Source of the DNA: Mucilaginibacter pedocola
GTDB lineage: Bacteria; Bacteroidota; Bacteroidia; Sphingobacteriales; Sphingobacteriaceae
Direction of reading: 5' to 3'
Assembly: GCF_002013915.1 (NCBI RefSeq)
Contig: NZ_MBTF01000034.1
Span: 468,321-532,320, forward strand
Length of the DNA: 64,000 nucleotides
In this document: piece after piece, positions 52,972 to 60,667 of the stretch
How the letters are laid out: every line of letters starts with the position of its first letter
Numbering within the stretch: the first letter of the stretch is position 1
Translations under genes and position numbers: made by a program
Notes under the pieces: model-generated
What the model saw: the letters and a program-made list of their open reading frames with translations, nothing else
Told to the model about the DNA's origin: nothing
The model's database searches: none

Positions 52972-53397
52972 TTAATCCGGGGTTACTTCTTTCAGGTTCT
53001 TGTCCTGGTCTATCTGCCAAACGTTCATGGTACCATTGCTGTTAAAATCTACCACGGAAGTGGCTTTGGCGGTGAAACCGCTGGTCGTCGCTTCCGTAAC
53101 CTCTATACGGTAATTGGCATGGCCGTCTTTGCTATCGGTGGTGAGTTTCTCCTGTATAAAACCCAGTTCAGCGAGGTCTGTCGTGTACTTGGAATGCTCG
53201 AAATAATAGGTCTTTTCGAGTTTCTGCAGGTACTCCAATTGTATCTTCGCTTCGGTGCTTTTGGCTTTAGTGATCAGGGGTAAAAGGTTCGGGAGTGCAA
53301 GCAATACCAATATGCCGATAATGCACAGCACCACCAGTATCTCGGTCAGGGTATAAGCCCGTACACGTTTTGTGAAAAGTTTAGGAATAGTTTTCAT
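52972..53397 (-). CDS. gspG: Major pseudopilin GspG-like
   Basis: 141 residues with a class-III prepilin leader: RVRA then YTLTEILVVLCIIGILVLL, Glu at +5 of the predicted mature protein, and a 20-residue hydrophobic helix. The residue before the cleavage site is Ala, where Gly is nearly invariant in other bacteria. The C-terminal pilin globule (LEYLQKLEKTYYFEHSKYTT ... ATSVVDFNSNGTMNVWQID) has a D/N-rich loop that could bind calcium as in GspG. It sits just before the peptidase gene. Confidence 0.87.
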   Translation of the reverse strand: MKTIPKLFTKRVRAYTLTEILVVLCIIGILVLLALPNLLPLITKAKSTEAKIQLEYLQKLEKTYYFEHSKYTTDLAELGFIQEKLTTDSKDGHANYRIEVTEATTSGFTAKATSVVDFNSNGTMNVWQIDQDKNLKEVTPD

Positions 53398-53445
53398 GTT
53401 CTCTACGCCCTCTAAATTAAGCTTTTTATCTGCTATGCAAAACTT

Positions 53446-54591
53446 TTATTGAAAACCATTACTCATCTGGAACAGCGGCAGGTACATCGAGATCAGGATA
53501 AGGCCGACGACGAGGCCGAGGAACACGATAATGATAGGCTCCATTACACTACTGAGCGTCGACGTTTTATATTCAACTTCTTCCACATACTGCACCGAAA
53601 GTTTATCAAAAAAATAGTCGAGCTGGCCCGCCTCCTCGCCTATCTTGACCAGTTGGGTCATTTTGCGGGGGTAAATAGGGAACCGCTGCAAGCTTTCGTG
53701 CAAGGTTTTGCCGCGCATGATATCTTCTTCTACCTGTTGAAGCGATGAAGCGATGGGGTAAAAATCGATCATCTGCCGCACCAGCGCAATGGCCTTGAGC
53801 AAGGGCAATTTAGAACTGATGAGCAGGCGCATGGAATTGCAAAAACGCGCGAGGTAAACTTTCTGCACCAGGCCGCCCACAACCGGGATCCTCAGAATAC
53901 TTTGCGAGGTAAAGGCTTTAAAAGCCGGCGCATTACGGAAGGCATAAGCCGTACCGGCCAGCGCCAACACTAACAGCATAAACCAGCCAAAGCCGTCTTC
54001 CAGCGCTTGCGATAGGGCCATGATCTTCTCGGTGATCCAGGGCAGCTGGCCGCCGAAACGCTTGAATACATCGCCGAACATGGGCACAACGAATTTGAGC
54101 ATGAAAAACACCGCGCCCAGCGAAGTAAGCAGCACAATAGTGGGGTAAGTTAAGGCGGACACGATCTTGCGCCTTTGCTTGATCTTGTTTTGGTAATAAC
54201 CGGCCAGCCCTTCCATCACCTCTATCTGTTTACCAGATTCCTCCCCTATTTGCAGGCTGTATACTTCGTAAAGAGAGAACTTATGGGTTTGCTGTAAGGC
54301 GGCCGAAAATGAGGCTCCATTCAATATGGCCGCCTGGATTTGCGCATAAACGAGTTTATCTTTACCCTTTTGCTCATCCGACAACAACTCGAGGCTGGCC
54401 TTTAAATTGATACCTGCCTGCAGCAACGAACCCAGTTCGAGGTACAGGCTTTCTTTCTTCTTGTCGGAGAACTGCCCGTTACCGAAGCTGATATCGCGGT
54501 TTAAAAAATTGGCCACGGCATTGCCTTCGCCCTCCTTTGAGGGCGCCGCGGGTTTAGTCGGGGCACTATATCGGCTGATATCAATGGGCAT
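53446..54591 (-). CDS. gspF: Inner-membrane platform protein GspF
   Basis: 381 residues from the Met at 54591 (MPIDISRYSAPTKP); the open frame starts 33 codons earlier but would overlap the upstream gene far more. Two GspF domains are seen: LYLELGSLLQAGINLKASLE, MEGLAGYYQNKIKQRRKIVS, and the repeat FCNSMRLLISSKLPLLKAIA, MTQLVKIGEEAGQLDYFFDK, with three membrane segments including the last (MEPIIIVFLGLVVGLILISM). It overlaps the gspJ-like gene by 11 bp. A decayed second copy lies at 22930-23597. Confidence 0.94.
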   Translation of the reverse strand: MPIDISRYSAPTKPAAPSKEGEGNAVANFLNRDISFGNGQFSDKKKESLYLELGSLLQAGINLKASLELLSDEQKGKDKLVYAQIQAAILNGASFSAALQQTHKFSLYEVYSLQIGEESGKQIEVMEGLAGYYQNKIKQRRKIVSALTYPTIVLLTSLGAVFFMLKFVVPMFGDVFKRFGGQLPWITEKIMALSQALEDGFGWFMLLVLALAGTAYAFRNAPAFKAFTSQSILRIPVVGGLVQKVYLARFCNSMRLLISSKLPLLKAIALVRQMIDFYPIASSLQQVEEDIMRGKTLHESLQRFPIYPRKMTQLVKIGEEAGQLDYFFDKLSVQYVEEVEYKTSTLSSVMEPIIIVFLGLVVGLILISMYLPLFQMSNGFQ

Positions 54592-55072
54592 GCTGCGTGT
54601 TGCTGACCAGTTCTGCAGAACTGTATTTTTTGTGGTAATGATACATAAAAGTTTTGCCCTCGTAAAGCGCAGAAAAGGAAAGGCCGTCAATCAATTGTAG
54701 TTCTGCCGGTTGTGTAATTTCTTGAGATTCGAACCAATACCTAACGTTCGATACCTGTAATTTCAAGGTGTCGGTATTAGCCTCCCGGCGAAGGATGCCT
54801 TCCGGAGAAAATTCATACCGGATGATGCGCCCCGTATCCTGCAGCGCAAGGCCTGTGCCATCGAAGCGGATAGCAATCGCCCCGGCGAACTCCCGCTGCA
54901 GAAGCTTGTCGGTTTGGATAAGCACGGATAGCCCTTCATGCTTTTTGTGGTAAGCGGCATAGGAACGCGCCATGATATCGTAAGCCGTAAAACCAACCGC
55001 AACAACTATTGCCGCCAGCAGCATACTGACCGTCACTTCCATGATGGTGAAGGCCTTAATTTTTCGGTTCAT
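54581..55072 (-). CDS. Minor pseudopilin, GspJ-like
   Basis: 163 residues with a prepilin leader: MNRKIKA then FTIMEVTVSMLLAAIVVAVG, Glu at +5 and Ala at -1. The mature part is a beta-rich pilin globule (VRYWFESQEITQPAELQLID, GLSFSALYEGKTFMYHYHKK). The size and place between the gspI-like and gspF genes fit GspJ, a tip pseudopilin. It overlaps the gspI-like gene by 17 bp. Confidence 0.78.
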   Translation of the reverse strand: MNRKIKAFTIMEVTVSMLLAAIVVAVGFTAYDIMARSYAAYHKKHEGLSVLIQTDKLLQREFAGAIAIRFDGTGLALQDTGRIIRYEFSPEGILRREANTDTLKLQVSNVRYWFESQEITQPAELQLIDGLSFSALYEGKTFMYHYHKKYSSAELVSNTQHAH

Positions 55073-55424
55073 TCCTCAATATTACTTTTTGCACTTGTGC
55101 CAGCGTATCACCCCGTGTGCCGAACGCGGTTAAGGTAACTACCTGTAAGTTTTTGGCTTGTAAAAATGGCGTGTATACGCGCGTGATACCCAAGCTGTCA
55201 ACCGAGTAATTGCTATCGGCTGCTGCACTATTTTCTTCGGTATCCGACAACTCCGTATCCAAAATACTGCGGGCACGTAGTTTCGTGGTAGTTACCGATG
55301 AGCGGGCCACATTGCTGTAGATCATCATGCCGATACCGAAAACTACGACAATAACCACCATCGCGATCAGCACCTCCAGCAGGCTCGATGCCGTTAGCTT
55401 ATGCTTAGCTACTTGTCTAACCAT
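55056..55424 (-). CDS. Minor pseudopilin, GspI/PilV-like
   Basis: 122 residues: leader MVRQVAKHKLTA then SSLLEVLIAMVVIVVVFGIG, with Glu at +5 and Ala at -1 of the predicted site. The remainder is a short pilin globule (ILDTELSDTEENSAAADSNY, KNLQVVTLTAFGTRGDTLAQ). The SSLLEVLIA sequence is typical of GspI/PilV. It overlaps both neighbours, consistent with a tip complex I-J-K encoded together. Confidence 0.77.
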   Translation of the reverse strand: MVRQVAKHKLTASSLLEVLIAMVVIVVVFGIGMMIYSNVARSSVTTTKLRARSILDTELSDTEENSAAADSNYSVDSLGITRVYTPFLQAKNLQVVTLTAFGTRGDTLAQVQKVILRNEPKN

Positions 55425-56659
55425 TGCAGTACGCCCGTTTTTGGTGCAGAAAATGGCAACAGCATGCCGTTGAGGTAATACCTCGAAAGCGATGTAGCGT
55501 CCAGCGAAATATTGATGAGGTAATTCTCATAGGCCGTATAGGCATTTTGATATAAGAAACGCTTGGCATATGCGCCTCCAGTGATGTTCATTTTCCCTTT
55601 AAATGACAATACTCCACCGGCATAAACCTGCCCGCGCAAAACCGCCTCTTTACCAAACTGCATCAATGGCGGCAAACTTTCGTCCTCGGCCGGCGGGCAA
55701 AACACGATGCCCTCTATAACCGCCTTATTGCCGATTTGCAGGATCTGCCGCCCTTTGCTATGATCCGCCAGCAAACCGATACAAGACGGATAGTTAAACC
55801 GCACGTCATCTCCAATAATAAGTGAATCTTGGGCAAATAACTGGCAGGTACCTGTAAAGCCAGCCCCTATCTTCAGGCTTTTTGCCGCGATAATGACGTT
55901 TTGCAGCTTGGCCGTACTATCAACGGTGATGGTGGTATCCGACACGATCAGGATATGCCCGCTGAGTGAAATATGCGCCAGCGTTTGCGGCACCTTTCCA
56001 AAATATATCAATTTTTGCGGTGCCCGGAACAACTGTTTGAGGGTATCGCCTTGTAGCCTTCCGCTCTCCTCCTCTTCTTCCCGTTGGAACAAGGCCTTTA
56101 ATAAAGCCATGCGCGCGGAGTTCAAAACCGGAAGCCCGCGCTCGCTGTCACGTACCGGGCCGTTCACCATTTTTTTATCGCCTTTGTAGCCTTCGTTGTC
56201 CACGTATGCCGCCCGTATGCCCGATTTGGGGAGGTACGCGGGCCCTTTGATGAGCGTTTGCCCGCTAACCGATAGCGGCCTGTCTTCATCTACCAGGTAT
56301 AAAGCCGGCGAGGCCAGGGTATCGGGGCGACGGCCGATCTGGAAAGCAGAAACCAGTGTATCGCTTTGGATGAAAGCCTTCACAACGCCTACATCGAATA
56401 TGCCCCAGGGGTAACGTTGCAGCCGCAGGCTATCATTCGTATGGCCGAATAAGATTATTGCCCGTTCCGCTGCGTAGCCGAGGCTATCGGCAAGCAGTAT
56501 ATTTTGGCCTGAGCCCAGGTTTCGGCGCAAGTCGTTGAAACGTTCTTTTTGGCTCAATTCTAATCGGTAGTAATAACCCACTACGATAAGTGCCGAGCAG
56601 ATCACTGCGATGAAGAGCGCAATAATAATGGCCATATACAACGCCGAAGCCTTTACCAT
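55409..56659 (-). CDS. Large pseudopilin-like protein, GspK position, beta-helix body
   Basis: 416 residues. The N terminus MVKA then SALYMAIIIALFIAVICSAL has a pilin-like helix, Ala at -1 and no Glu at +5, as is usual for GspK. The body differs from classical GspK: after about residue 220 it contains a repetitive beta-strand region (HILIVSDTTITVDSTAKLQN, VIIAAKSLKIGAGFTGTCQL, FAQDSLIIGDDVRFNY, GNKAVIEGIVFCPP) that reads like a right-handed beta-helix or bactofilin-like stack. Its size and position next to the I/J-like genes suggest the tip of the pseudopilus. It overlaps the gspI-like gene by 16 bp. Confidence 0.65.
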   Translation of the reverse strand: MVKASALYMAIIIALFIAVICSALIVVGYYYRLELSQKERFNDLRRNLGSGQNILLADSLGYAAERAIILFGHTNDSLRLQRYPWGIFDVGVVKAFIQSDTLVSAFQIGRRPDTLASPALYLVDEDRPLSVSGQTLIKGPAYLPKSGIRAAYVDNEGYKGDKKMVNGPVRDSERGLPVLNSARMALLKALFQREEEEESGRLQGDTLKQLFRAPQKLIYFGKVPQTLAHISLSGHILIVSDTTITVDSTAKLQNVIIAAKSLKIGAGFTGTCQLFAQDSLIIGDDVRFNYPSCIGLLADHSKGRQILQIGNKAVIEGIVFCPPAEDESLPPLMQFGKEAVLRGQVYAGGVLSFKGKMNITGGAYAKRFLYQNAYTAYENYLINISLDATSLSRYYLNGMLLPFSAPKTGVLQWLDK

Positions 56660-56662
56660 TCC

Positions 56663-57271
56663 CTATTGGCGTTTAAGCGTATCGGCGGCCGGCCGTTTTT
56701 TCCCGAAAAGATGAATACGTTTGATGAACGGAGGCTTGATAGGTACAGCCTTACCATTTTTATAGTTCAGCGTATCGGCAGGCAGGCCCGCGGCATGATA
56801 GTTCACCAGCAAGCCATTCAGTACCCCATTTTTATAATGCCCGGCCCTGGCAGGTTTACCTTCGTTATAAATAACGAATGGACCCGATAAAATGCCCTTA
56901 CCCCAGTTTTCTGATTTGAGCAATACGCCTTCGGATGTCCACGCTTTCCAGGTACCGTCTTTAAGCCCCCGGTCAAAACTGCCTTGTTCTTTTAATTGCT
57001 TATTCGCATAGTAAACCGCATATGAGCCGTTCAGCGGCTTGCCGCTATAGCCACCCTGCGTAGTATGGATCTCGTTGGCACTATACCAGTAATACATTTT
57101 GGAGGCATCGGCCTCCGGCGCTTTATTAGAAGCCCTTACATCAAACAGCTTCGTTTCTTCGGGACCGATGATCCGTACCCTGTCTGTAGCCAAAGGCGGC
57201 ATATCCTGCGCCAGGCACCGTGCACCGATCAATAATGCTATAGCAATTAAACGTAGGCTCTTCATATTCAA
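56663..57271 (-). CDS. Secreted MORN-repeat protein in secretion operon
   Basis: 202 residues with a signal peptide (MKSLRLIAIALLIGARCLAQ) and several MORN-type repeats (YSGKPLNGSYAVYYANKQLK, GSFDRGLKDGTWKAWTSEGV, GHYKNGVLNGLLVNYH). Such repeats (YwqK family) form a beta sheet and usually mediate contacts. It is not a standard T2SS component, but it is locked into the operon: 4-bp overlap with the gspC-like gene upstream and a 3-bp gap to the gspK-like gene downstream. A periplasmic or outer-membrane scaffold role is plausible. Confidence 0.75.
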   Translation of the reverse strand: MNMKSLRLIAIALLIGARCLAQDMPPLATDRVRIIGPEETKLFDVRASNKAPEADASKMYYWYSANEIHTTQGGYSGKPLNGSYAVYYANKQLKEQGSFDRGLKDGTWKAWTSEGVLLKSENWGKGILSGPFVIYNEGKPARAGHYKNGVLNGLLVNYHAAGLPADTLNYKNGKAVPIKPPFIKRIHLFGKKRPAADTLKRQ

Positions 57272-57768
57272 TTGAGGGCAATGAATTTAGTTTTGTTTTG
57301 ATAAGCTACTTTCACTGAGTCTTTGAGGTTCTTCAGCAATTTCAGTCCTTCGCCCTGCTCGCCTTCAGCCAGCATCAGGCTTTTGCCATTAACCGTCAAC
57401 AGGGCGATCAGTTTTTTAGTATCGGGGTTACGTATGTACCCGGTATATTGAATCATGCCCCAGTTAATAGGCGGTGGCCCCATCGGCATGGCAGGCCGGC
57501 TAACAGCCACGGGCGCAGCCAGGGCGGCGACTTTTACCGGCGGGGCCTCCTTGCCTTCTTCAAAGGGGTCGCGGTAATTAAAATTCAGTTTTACGGTATC
57601 CTCGGGACGCGTGTAGTCGACAATGGGTTCTTTAACGATAGCGGCCTTTTGCGGCGTAACAGCACCATCTTCATCACTGTTGAGCGCAGCAAAAACGCGG
57701 TAGCCGATGAGCCCCCATACCACGGCTACGAAAACAATAAGCAAATAAGTAACCTTCTTGTTCTTCAT
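57268..57768 (-). CDS. GspC/PilP-like secretion component
   Basis: 166 residues from the Met at 57768 (MKNKKVTYLLIVFVAVVWGL), which gives one N-terminal membrane segment; the longer open frame from 57825 overlaps the upstream gene. A Pro/Ala-rich linker (RDPFEEGKEAPPVKVAALAA) leads to a homology-region-like domain (INWGMIQYTGYIRNPDTKKL, IALLTVNGKSLMLAEGEQGE). The same start and RDPF box are kept in the remnant at 22750. GspC connects the inner platform to the secretin. Confidence 0.78.
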   Translation of the reverse strand: MKNKKVTYLLIVFVAVVWGLIGYRVFAALNSDEDGAVTPQKAAIVKEPIVDYTRPEDTVKLNFNYRDPFEEGKEAPPVKVAALAAPVAVSRPAMPMGPPPINWGMIQYTGYIRNPDTKKLIALLTVNGKSLMLAEGEQGEGLKLLKNLKDSVKVAYQNKTKFIALN

Positions 57769-57769
57769 G

Positions 57770-58723
57770 CTATTGTATCGTAAAACTGCGTAAAGCACTG
57801 GCGGTGCCTTCATTACCCGCGGCATCCAGGGCGCTCACTTTCCAGTAGATCTTATCGCCCGGCACACCAAGGTTAAAGCTATAACTATTAGTGGTAACGG
57901 CTACGGGGAAACTCGTATTGAACAGCGTAGTGCCGTCAGCCTTATAAACATATACACGATAGCGCGTAGCCCCCAAAACATTATTCCATTGTAAATTGAC
58001 AGGCAAAGGCAGGCTTTGGCCCTCGGCGGGGCTAACAAGCGTAACCAAGCCCGGCGGTGTATGGTCATAATTAATCACTCGTACCTCTGACCATAGTGCC
58101 TGTGCCGTATCATTGGCAGCTCTTACGCGCCATTGGTATTGACGGTCGCGCGGGAAGAAAAAGGTGTATTGCGTCGCGGGTATCGAGATATCGTAAACCA
58201 CCGAAGCTTCGTTGGCGAAGTTATTGCTATCTACCTGCAACTGGTATTTGGTGGCGCCGTACAGCTCCGTCCAGCGGAAAGTAGCGGCATCCTGGTTGGT
58301 AAGCGCATTGTTGGCAGGTGCTGTGAGGATAACCTTTTGTTGCTTGATAGAAGAAGCCACTACGGTGAAACTTTTGGCAGCACTGAAACCCGAAAAAGAA
58401 GAATTGTTCTCGGCACGTACACGCCATGCATATCGCCCCGGGGAAAGGCTGAAAGCGAATTTATTGCCCTTCACCAGCGTGTCGGCCATCAGCGCACCTA
58501 CCGTATCGAACCCGGGAGTAACCACCTGCAGGCGGTACTGCGTAGCATCCTCCACCTCATCCCACCAAAAATTAACGGTATAACTGGTACTTTGATAACC
58601 TTCGCCCGGCGCCAGCGGCGTAACCGTTTTCTTTTCCATCGAAGGCTCGATAAGCTCCTTACAGGACACCAAACAGCAAAGCACCAAAAAGGCGAAGAGA
58701 ATTGAGACAGGCTTAAGTTTCAT
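57770..58723 (-). CDS. Lipoprotein with three fibronectin III-like domains
   Basis: 317 residues: lipoprotein signal (KLKPVSILFAFLVLCCLVSC, lipobox VSCK) followed by three FnIII-like modules, each with a W...Y-x-L/V pattern: NFWWDEVEDATQYRLQVVTP, TFRWTELYGATKYQLQVDSN, LQWNNVLGATRYRVYVYKAD. The last ends in DKIYWKVSALDAAGNEGTAS. It is the first gene of the secretion operon (1 bp to the gspC-like start). It is not part of the standard T2SS; as an outer-membrane lipoprotein it could act as a pilotin-like factor for the secretin or bind substrates or surfaces. Confidence 0.78.
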   Translation of the reverse strand: MKLKPVSILFAFLVLCCLVSCKELIEPSMEKKTVTPLAPGEGYQSTSYTVNFWWDEVEDATQYRLQVVTPGFDTVGALMADTLVKGNKFAFSLSPGRYAWRVRAENNSSFSGFSAAKSFTVVASSIKQQKVILTAPANNALTNQDAATFRWTELYGATKYQLQVDSNNFANEASVVYDISIPATQYTFFFPRDRQYQWRVRAANDTAQALWSEVRVINYDHTPPGLVTLVSPAEGQSLPLPVNLQWNNVLGATRYRVYVYKADGTTLFNTSFPVAVTTNSYSFNLGVPGDKIYWKVSALDAAGNEGTASALRSFTIQ

Positions 58724-58932
58724 CAGGAAACTAAAATACTAAACATCGCCGACAAAACTTTCGTTTGTTGAAAAAAATTGAAAAGCTGAGTAACCCAATC
58801 CGCTGCCCATAACTGCTTACACGAGCGCCGGAACCGCAAAATAAGGGTTAACATAACTTAACACATTTTAACTCTTTAAAAGAATTAAACAATTGATAAT
58901 AAGCGATTTGTGATTTAAACAACGGCTTTTTG

Positions 58933-59080
58933 TGTTAACCTTTGAGATTTGGTCTTGAAATACAATCAAACAATTGATAATAAGATACTTATAAACCAAT
59001 GCCATCTTTCTCGTTTTAACCCGTTAGGCACGAGTACGAACGCACTCTTACCTACCGCTGCATACTCGCGCCTGAGGGGG
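58933..59080. repeat. Direct repeat R1 (about 148 bp) including hairpin
   Basis: Begins TGTTAACCTTTGA, contains ACAATCAAACAATTGATAAT then AAG and CATCTTTCTCGTTTTAA, and ends in the family A hairpin at 59024. It aligns along its whole length with R2 at 60078-60226. The core CAATTGATAATAAG also occurs once more at 58889. Confidence 0.7.
59024..59080. repeat. Hairpin repeat family A
   Basis: TTAGGCACGAGTACG ... GCATACTCGCGCCTGAGGGG; inverted ends GGCACGAGTA / TACTCGCGCC. Confidence 0.7.
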
Positions 59081-59094
59081 AATAATCTAAGGGG

Positions 59095-59150
59095 TTAGGC
59101 ACGAGTACGCCCCGCTCCTACCTACCGCTGCATACTCGCGCCAGAGGGGC
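59095..59150. repeat. Hairpin repeat family A
   Basis: TTAGGCACGAGTACGCC ... CTGCATACTCGCGCCAGAGG; the second copy in tandem, 15 bp after the previous one and just downstream of the 115-aa gene. Confidence 0.72.
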
Positions 59151-59162
59151 AAGTTGGGTTAA

Positions 59163-59510
59163 TTATTTAGTTTGATAGGTACGAATCACCTGACCTGTTT
59201 GATAATTGACTATGACTGCTGTATCACACCAATTGAATAATACTAACTCGTGATTTTCGTTAACGATAGCTTCAACATAGGGACAATGATCAGATTCCCA
59301 GCAGTATGAACCTATTTCGCCAATACGCCAAAGGAAATCTCCTGTCAGACTGATCGCGAACACATTATAATTGTAAATAACATCATATGGCGGATCAATC
59401 ACAATAATTACAACGTCATGTACAGTTAATGTTTTTTTTATCTTGTAATTAAACTCAATTGAATATCCGTTAGCTAACGTGATTTTATTTAAATCTATTG
59501 TATATCTCAT
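59163..59510 (-). CDS. Orphan immunity-like protein
   Basis: 115 residues, cytosolic, beta-rich (VHDVVIIVIDPPYDVIYNYN, VFAISLTGDFLWRIGEIGSY, VILFNWCDTAVIVNY-like end). It resembles the small beta-propeller-blade immunity proteins found after Rhs tips, but the family is not identified. It starts 1 bp after the end of a decayed Rhs tip reading PVIALALMIPLEPIE on the minus strand, which is the expected toxin-immunity order, and is flanked by family A hairpins on its 3' side. Confidence 0.6.
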   Translation of the reverse strand: MRYTIDLNKITLANGYSIEFNYKIKKTLTVHDVVIIVIDPPYDVIYNYNVFAISLTGDFLWRIGEIGSYCWESDHCPYVEAIVNENHELVLFNWCDTAVIVNYQTGQVIRTYQTK

Positions 59511-59511
59511 T

Positions 59512-59920
59512 TTAAGGAATTATTTCGGGAACTAAGGGGACTATTGTTTCTATTGGCTCTAATGGAATCATTAGAGCCAATGCGATCACCGGGGGTAAAA
59601 TAGGCGGCTGTAATAGCCTTACAGTTTGCTCTCGCCGTTAGTTTGTGCGTTGCCGTTAGCTTCTTACGTATAGCTGCGGCTGGTAAAGCCCGTACCCGTT
59701 ACCGTGGTCAGCTGGTTGCTTTGGCTGCTGTTATTATAAACGTAGCTGAGTGTGCCGTAGGTTTGCCCTGTACGGGTAAGCGCGGTTATATTGCCTGCCT
59801 TATCGTAACTAATGCTTTCGTTCATCAGCCCCGAGTTGGATTGCGCCGTCAGTAGCCTGTTCAAAGCATCGTAGCTGTACCGGAACCCCCTGCTAAGGCC
59901 ATATTTCCTCGCAAGCTATA
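59512..59920 (-). pseudogene. Displaced Rhs fragment with decayed tip
   Basis: From 59920 the frame reads GLSRGFRYSYDALNRLLTAQ, SNSGLMNESISYDKAGNITA, TRTGQTYGTLSYVYNNSSQS, closely matching the Rhs core of the gene at 60658 (GLNRGFRYSYDALNRLLKAQ...). It then meets a stop near 59665 and jumps to a short Pro/Ile-rich end just before the 115-aa gene, so most of the core and the tip are missing. A perfect 13-bp inverted repeat (ATTGGCTCTAATG / CATTAGAGCCAAT, 59552-59581) lies in the tail. This is a typical leftover of Rhs tip exchange. Confidence 0.8.
59552..59581. repeat. Perfect 13-bp stem hairpin
   Basis: ATTGGCTCTAATG, four-base loop GAAT, CATTAGAGCCAAT. No T-tract follows on either strand, so it is more likely a protein site or RNA structure than a terminator. 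Confidence 0.6.
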
Positions 59921-59961
59921 AGCTTGCTTCATTTTTAGGTCGAAGTTTTAAACTTCGACCT
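59911..59961. repeat. Palindromic repeat family B, copy 2, composite
   Basis: GCAAGC-TATAA-GCTTGC (59911-59927) is followed by the near-perfect palindrome AGGTCGAAGTTTTAAACTTC then GACCT (59937-59961). The same order, more decayed, is found at 36390-36438. Confidence 0.65.
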
Positions 59962-60014
59962 GTGTGAGAATAATCTATCCTTTACTTTACACATCTATCG
60001 TCTTTGCAAACTGG

Positions 60015-60070
60015 TTAGGCACGAGTACGCACCCGCTCCTACCTACCGCTGCATACTCGCGCCAGAGTGG
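60015..60070. repeat. Hairpin repeat family A
   Basis: TTAGGCACGAGTACGCACCC ... CTGCATACTCGCGCCAGAGT; lies 8 bp before direct repeat R2. Confidence 0.72.
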
Positions 60071-60077
60071 AATTTTA

Positions 60078-60226
60078 TGTTAACCTTTGAAAGCCGGCCT
60101 TAAAATACAATCAAACAATTGATAATAAGAAACTTACAGACAAGTGTCATCTTTCTCGTTTTAAACCCGTTAGGCACGAGTACGCACCCGCTATTACCTC
60201 CCGTTGCATACTCGCGCCAGAGTGGG
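60078..60226. repeat. Direct repeat R2 (about 149 bp) including hairpin
   Basis: Matches R1 (58933-59080) from TGTTAACCTTTGA through CAATTGATAATAAG and CATCTTTCTCGTTTTAAAC to the terminal family A hairpin (60170-60226). R1 and R2 bracket the displaced Rhs fragment and the orphan 115-aa gene. Confidence 0.7.
60170..60226. repeat. Hairpin repeat family A
   Basis: TTAGGCACGAGTACGCACCC ... TTGCATACTCGCGCCAGAGT; ends 4 bp before the stop of the SUKH gene. Confidence 0.7.
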
Positions 60227-60229
60227 GAA

Positions 60230-60667
60230 TTATATGTAATTTGATAATATATCCGAGTCAGCTAAATAAAGCTGTATAAATTCATCTAATGAACGGGCCA
60301 CAATATTCAGCTTATCTCCAGACGAAATAATTACGATTTCATACCCCTCTTGGTTAAGATTAACGCCATACCACCAGCTTTCGTCCATATAATCGGCAAA
60401 GATTACTACACTTTGCATAGAATGATTTTCGGGCAATGAAAATCTTGACCCCATAGTAATCAATCCCCCTACTCCATAAAAGGTGATAGAACTGTCATCC
60501 CAGTCAGATGTCCCATTAGATACCCTATACAAATCTATAAAATCCTGAGGCAGTAAAATACCCTCATTACGAAGACGGTGGTCAAGCAAACCAAATTCGT
60601 CCGGCGGCATGTATACACCACACCTTTTCCAATGATTTGTCAATTCAAAAACATTTTTTAATCCCAT
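60230..60667 (-). CDS. SUKH (SMI1/KNR4) family immunity protein
   Basis: 145 residues with the SUKH pattern: GILLPQDFIDLYRVSNGTSD near residue 35, then SITFYGVGGLITMGSRFSLP, VVIFADYMDESWWYGVNLN and NIVARSLDEFIQLYLADSD at the end. SUKH proteins are the most common immunity partners of Rhs/CDI toxins, binding and blocking the tip. Its start overlaps the end of the Rhs gene by 10 bp, so toxin and immunity are translationally coupled. A cytosolic immunity protein implies that the toxin acts in the cytoplasm. Confidence 0.85.
   Translation of the reverse strand: MGLKNVFELTNHWKRCGVYMPPDEFGLLDHRLRNEGILLPQDFIDLYRVSNGTSDWDDSSITFYGVGGLITMGSRFSLPENHSMQSVVIFADYMDESWWYGVNLNQEGYEIVIISSGDKLNIVARSLDEFIQLYLADSDILSNYI

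Noticed and set aside
59024..60226. CRISPR array
   Set aside because: The repeats are hairpins with irregular spacing (15 bp to about 900 bp) and no unique spacers of constant length; no cas genes nearby.
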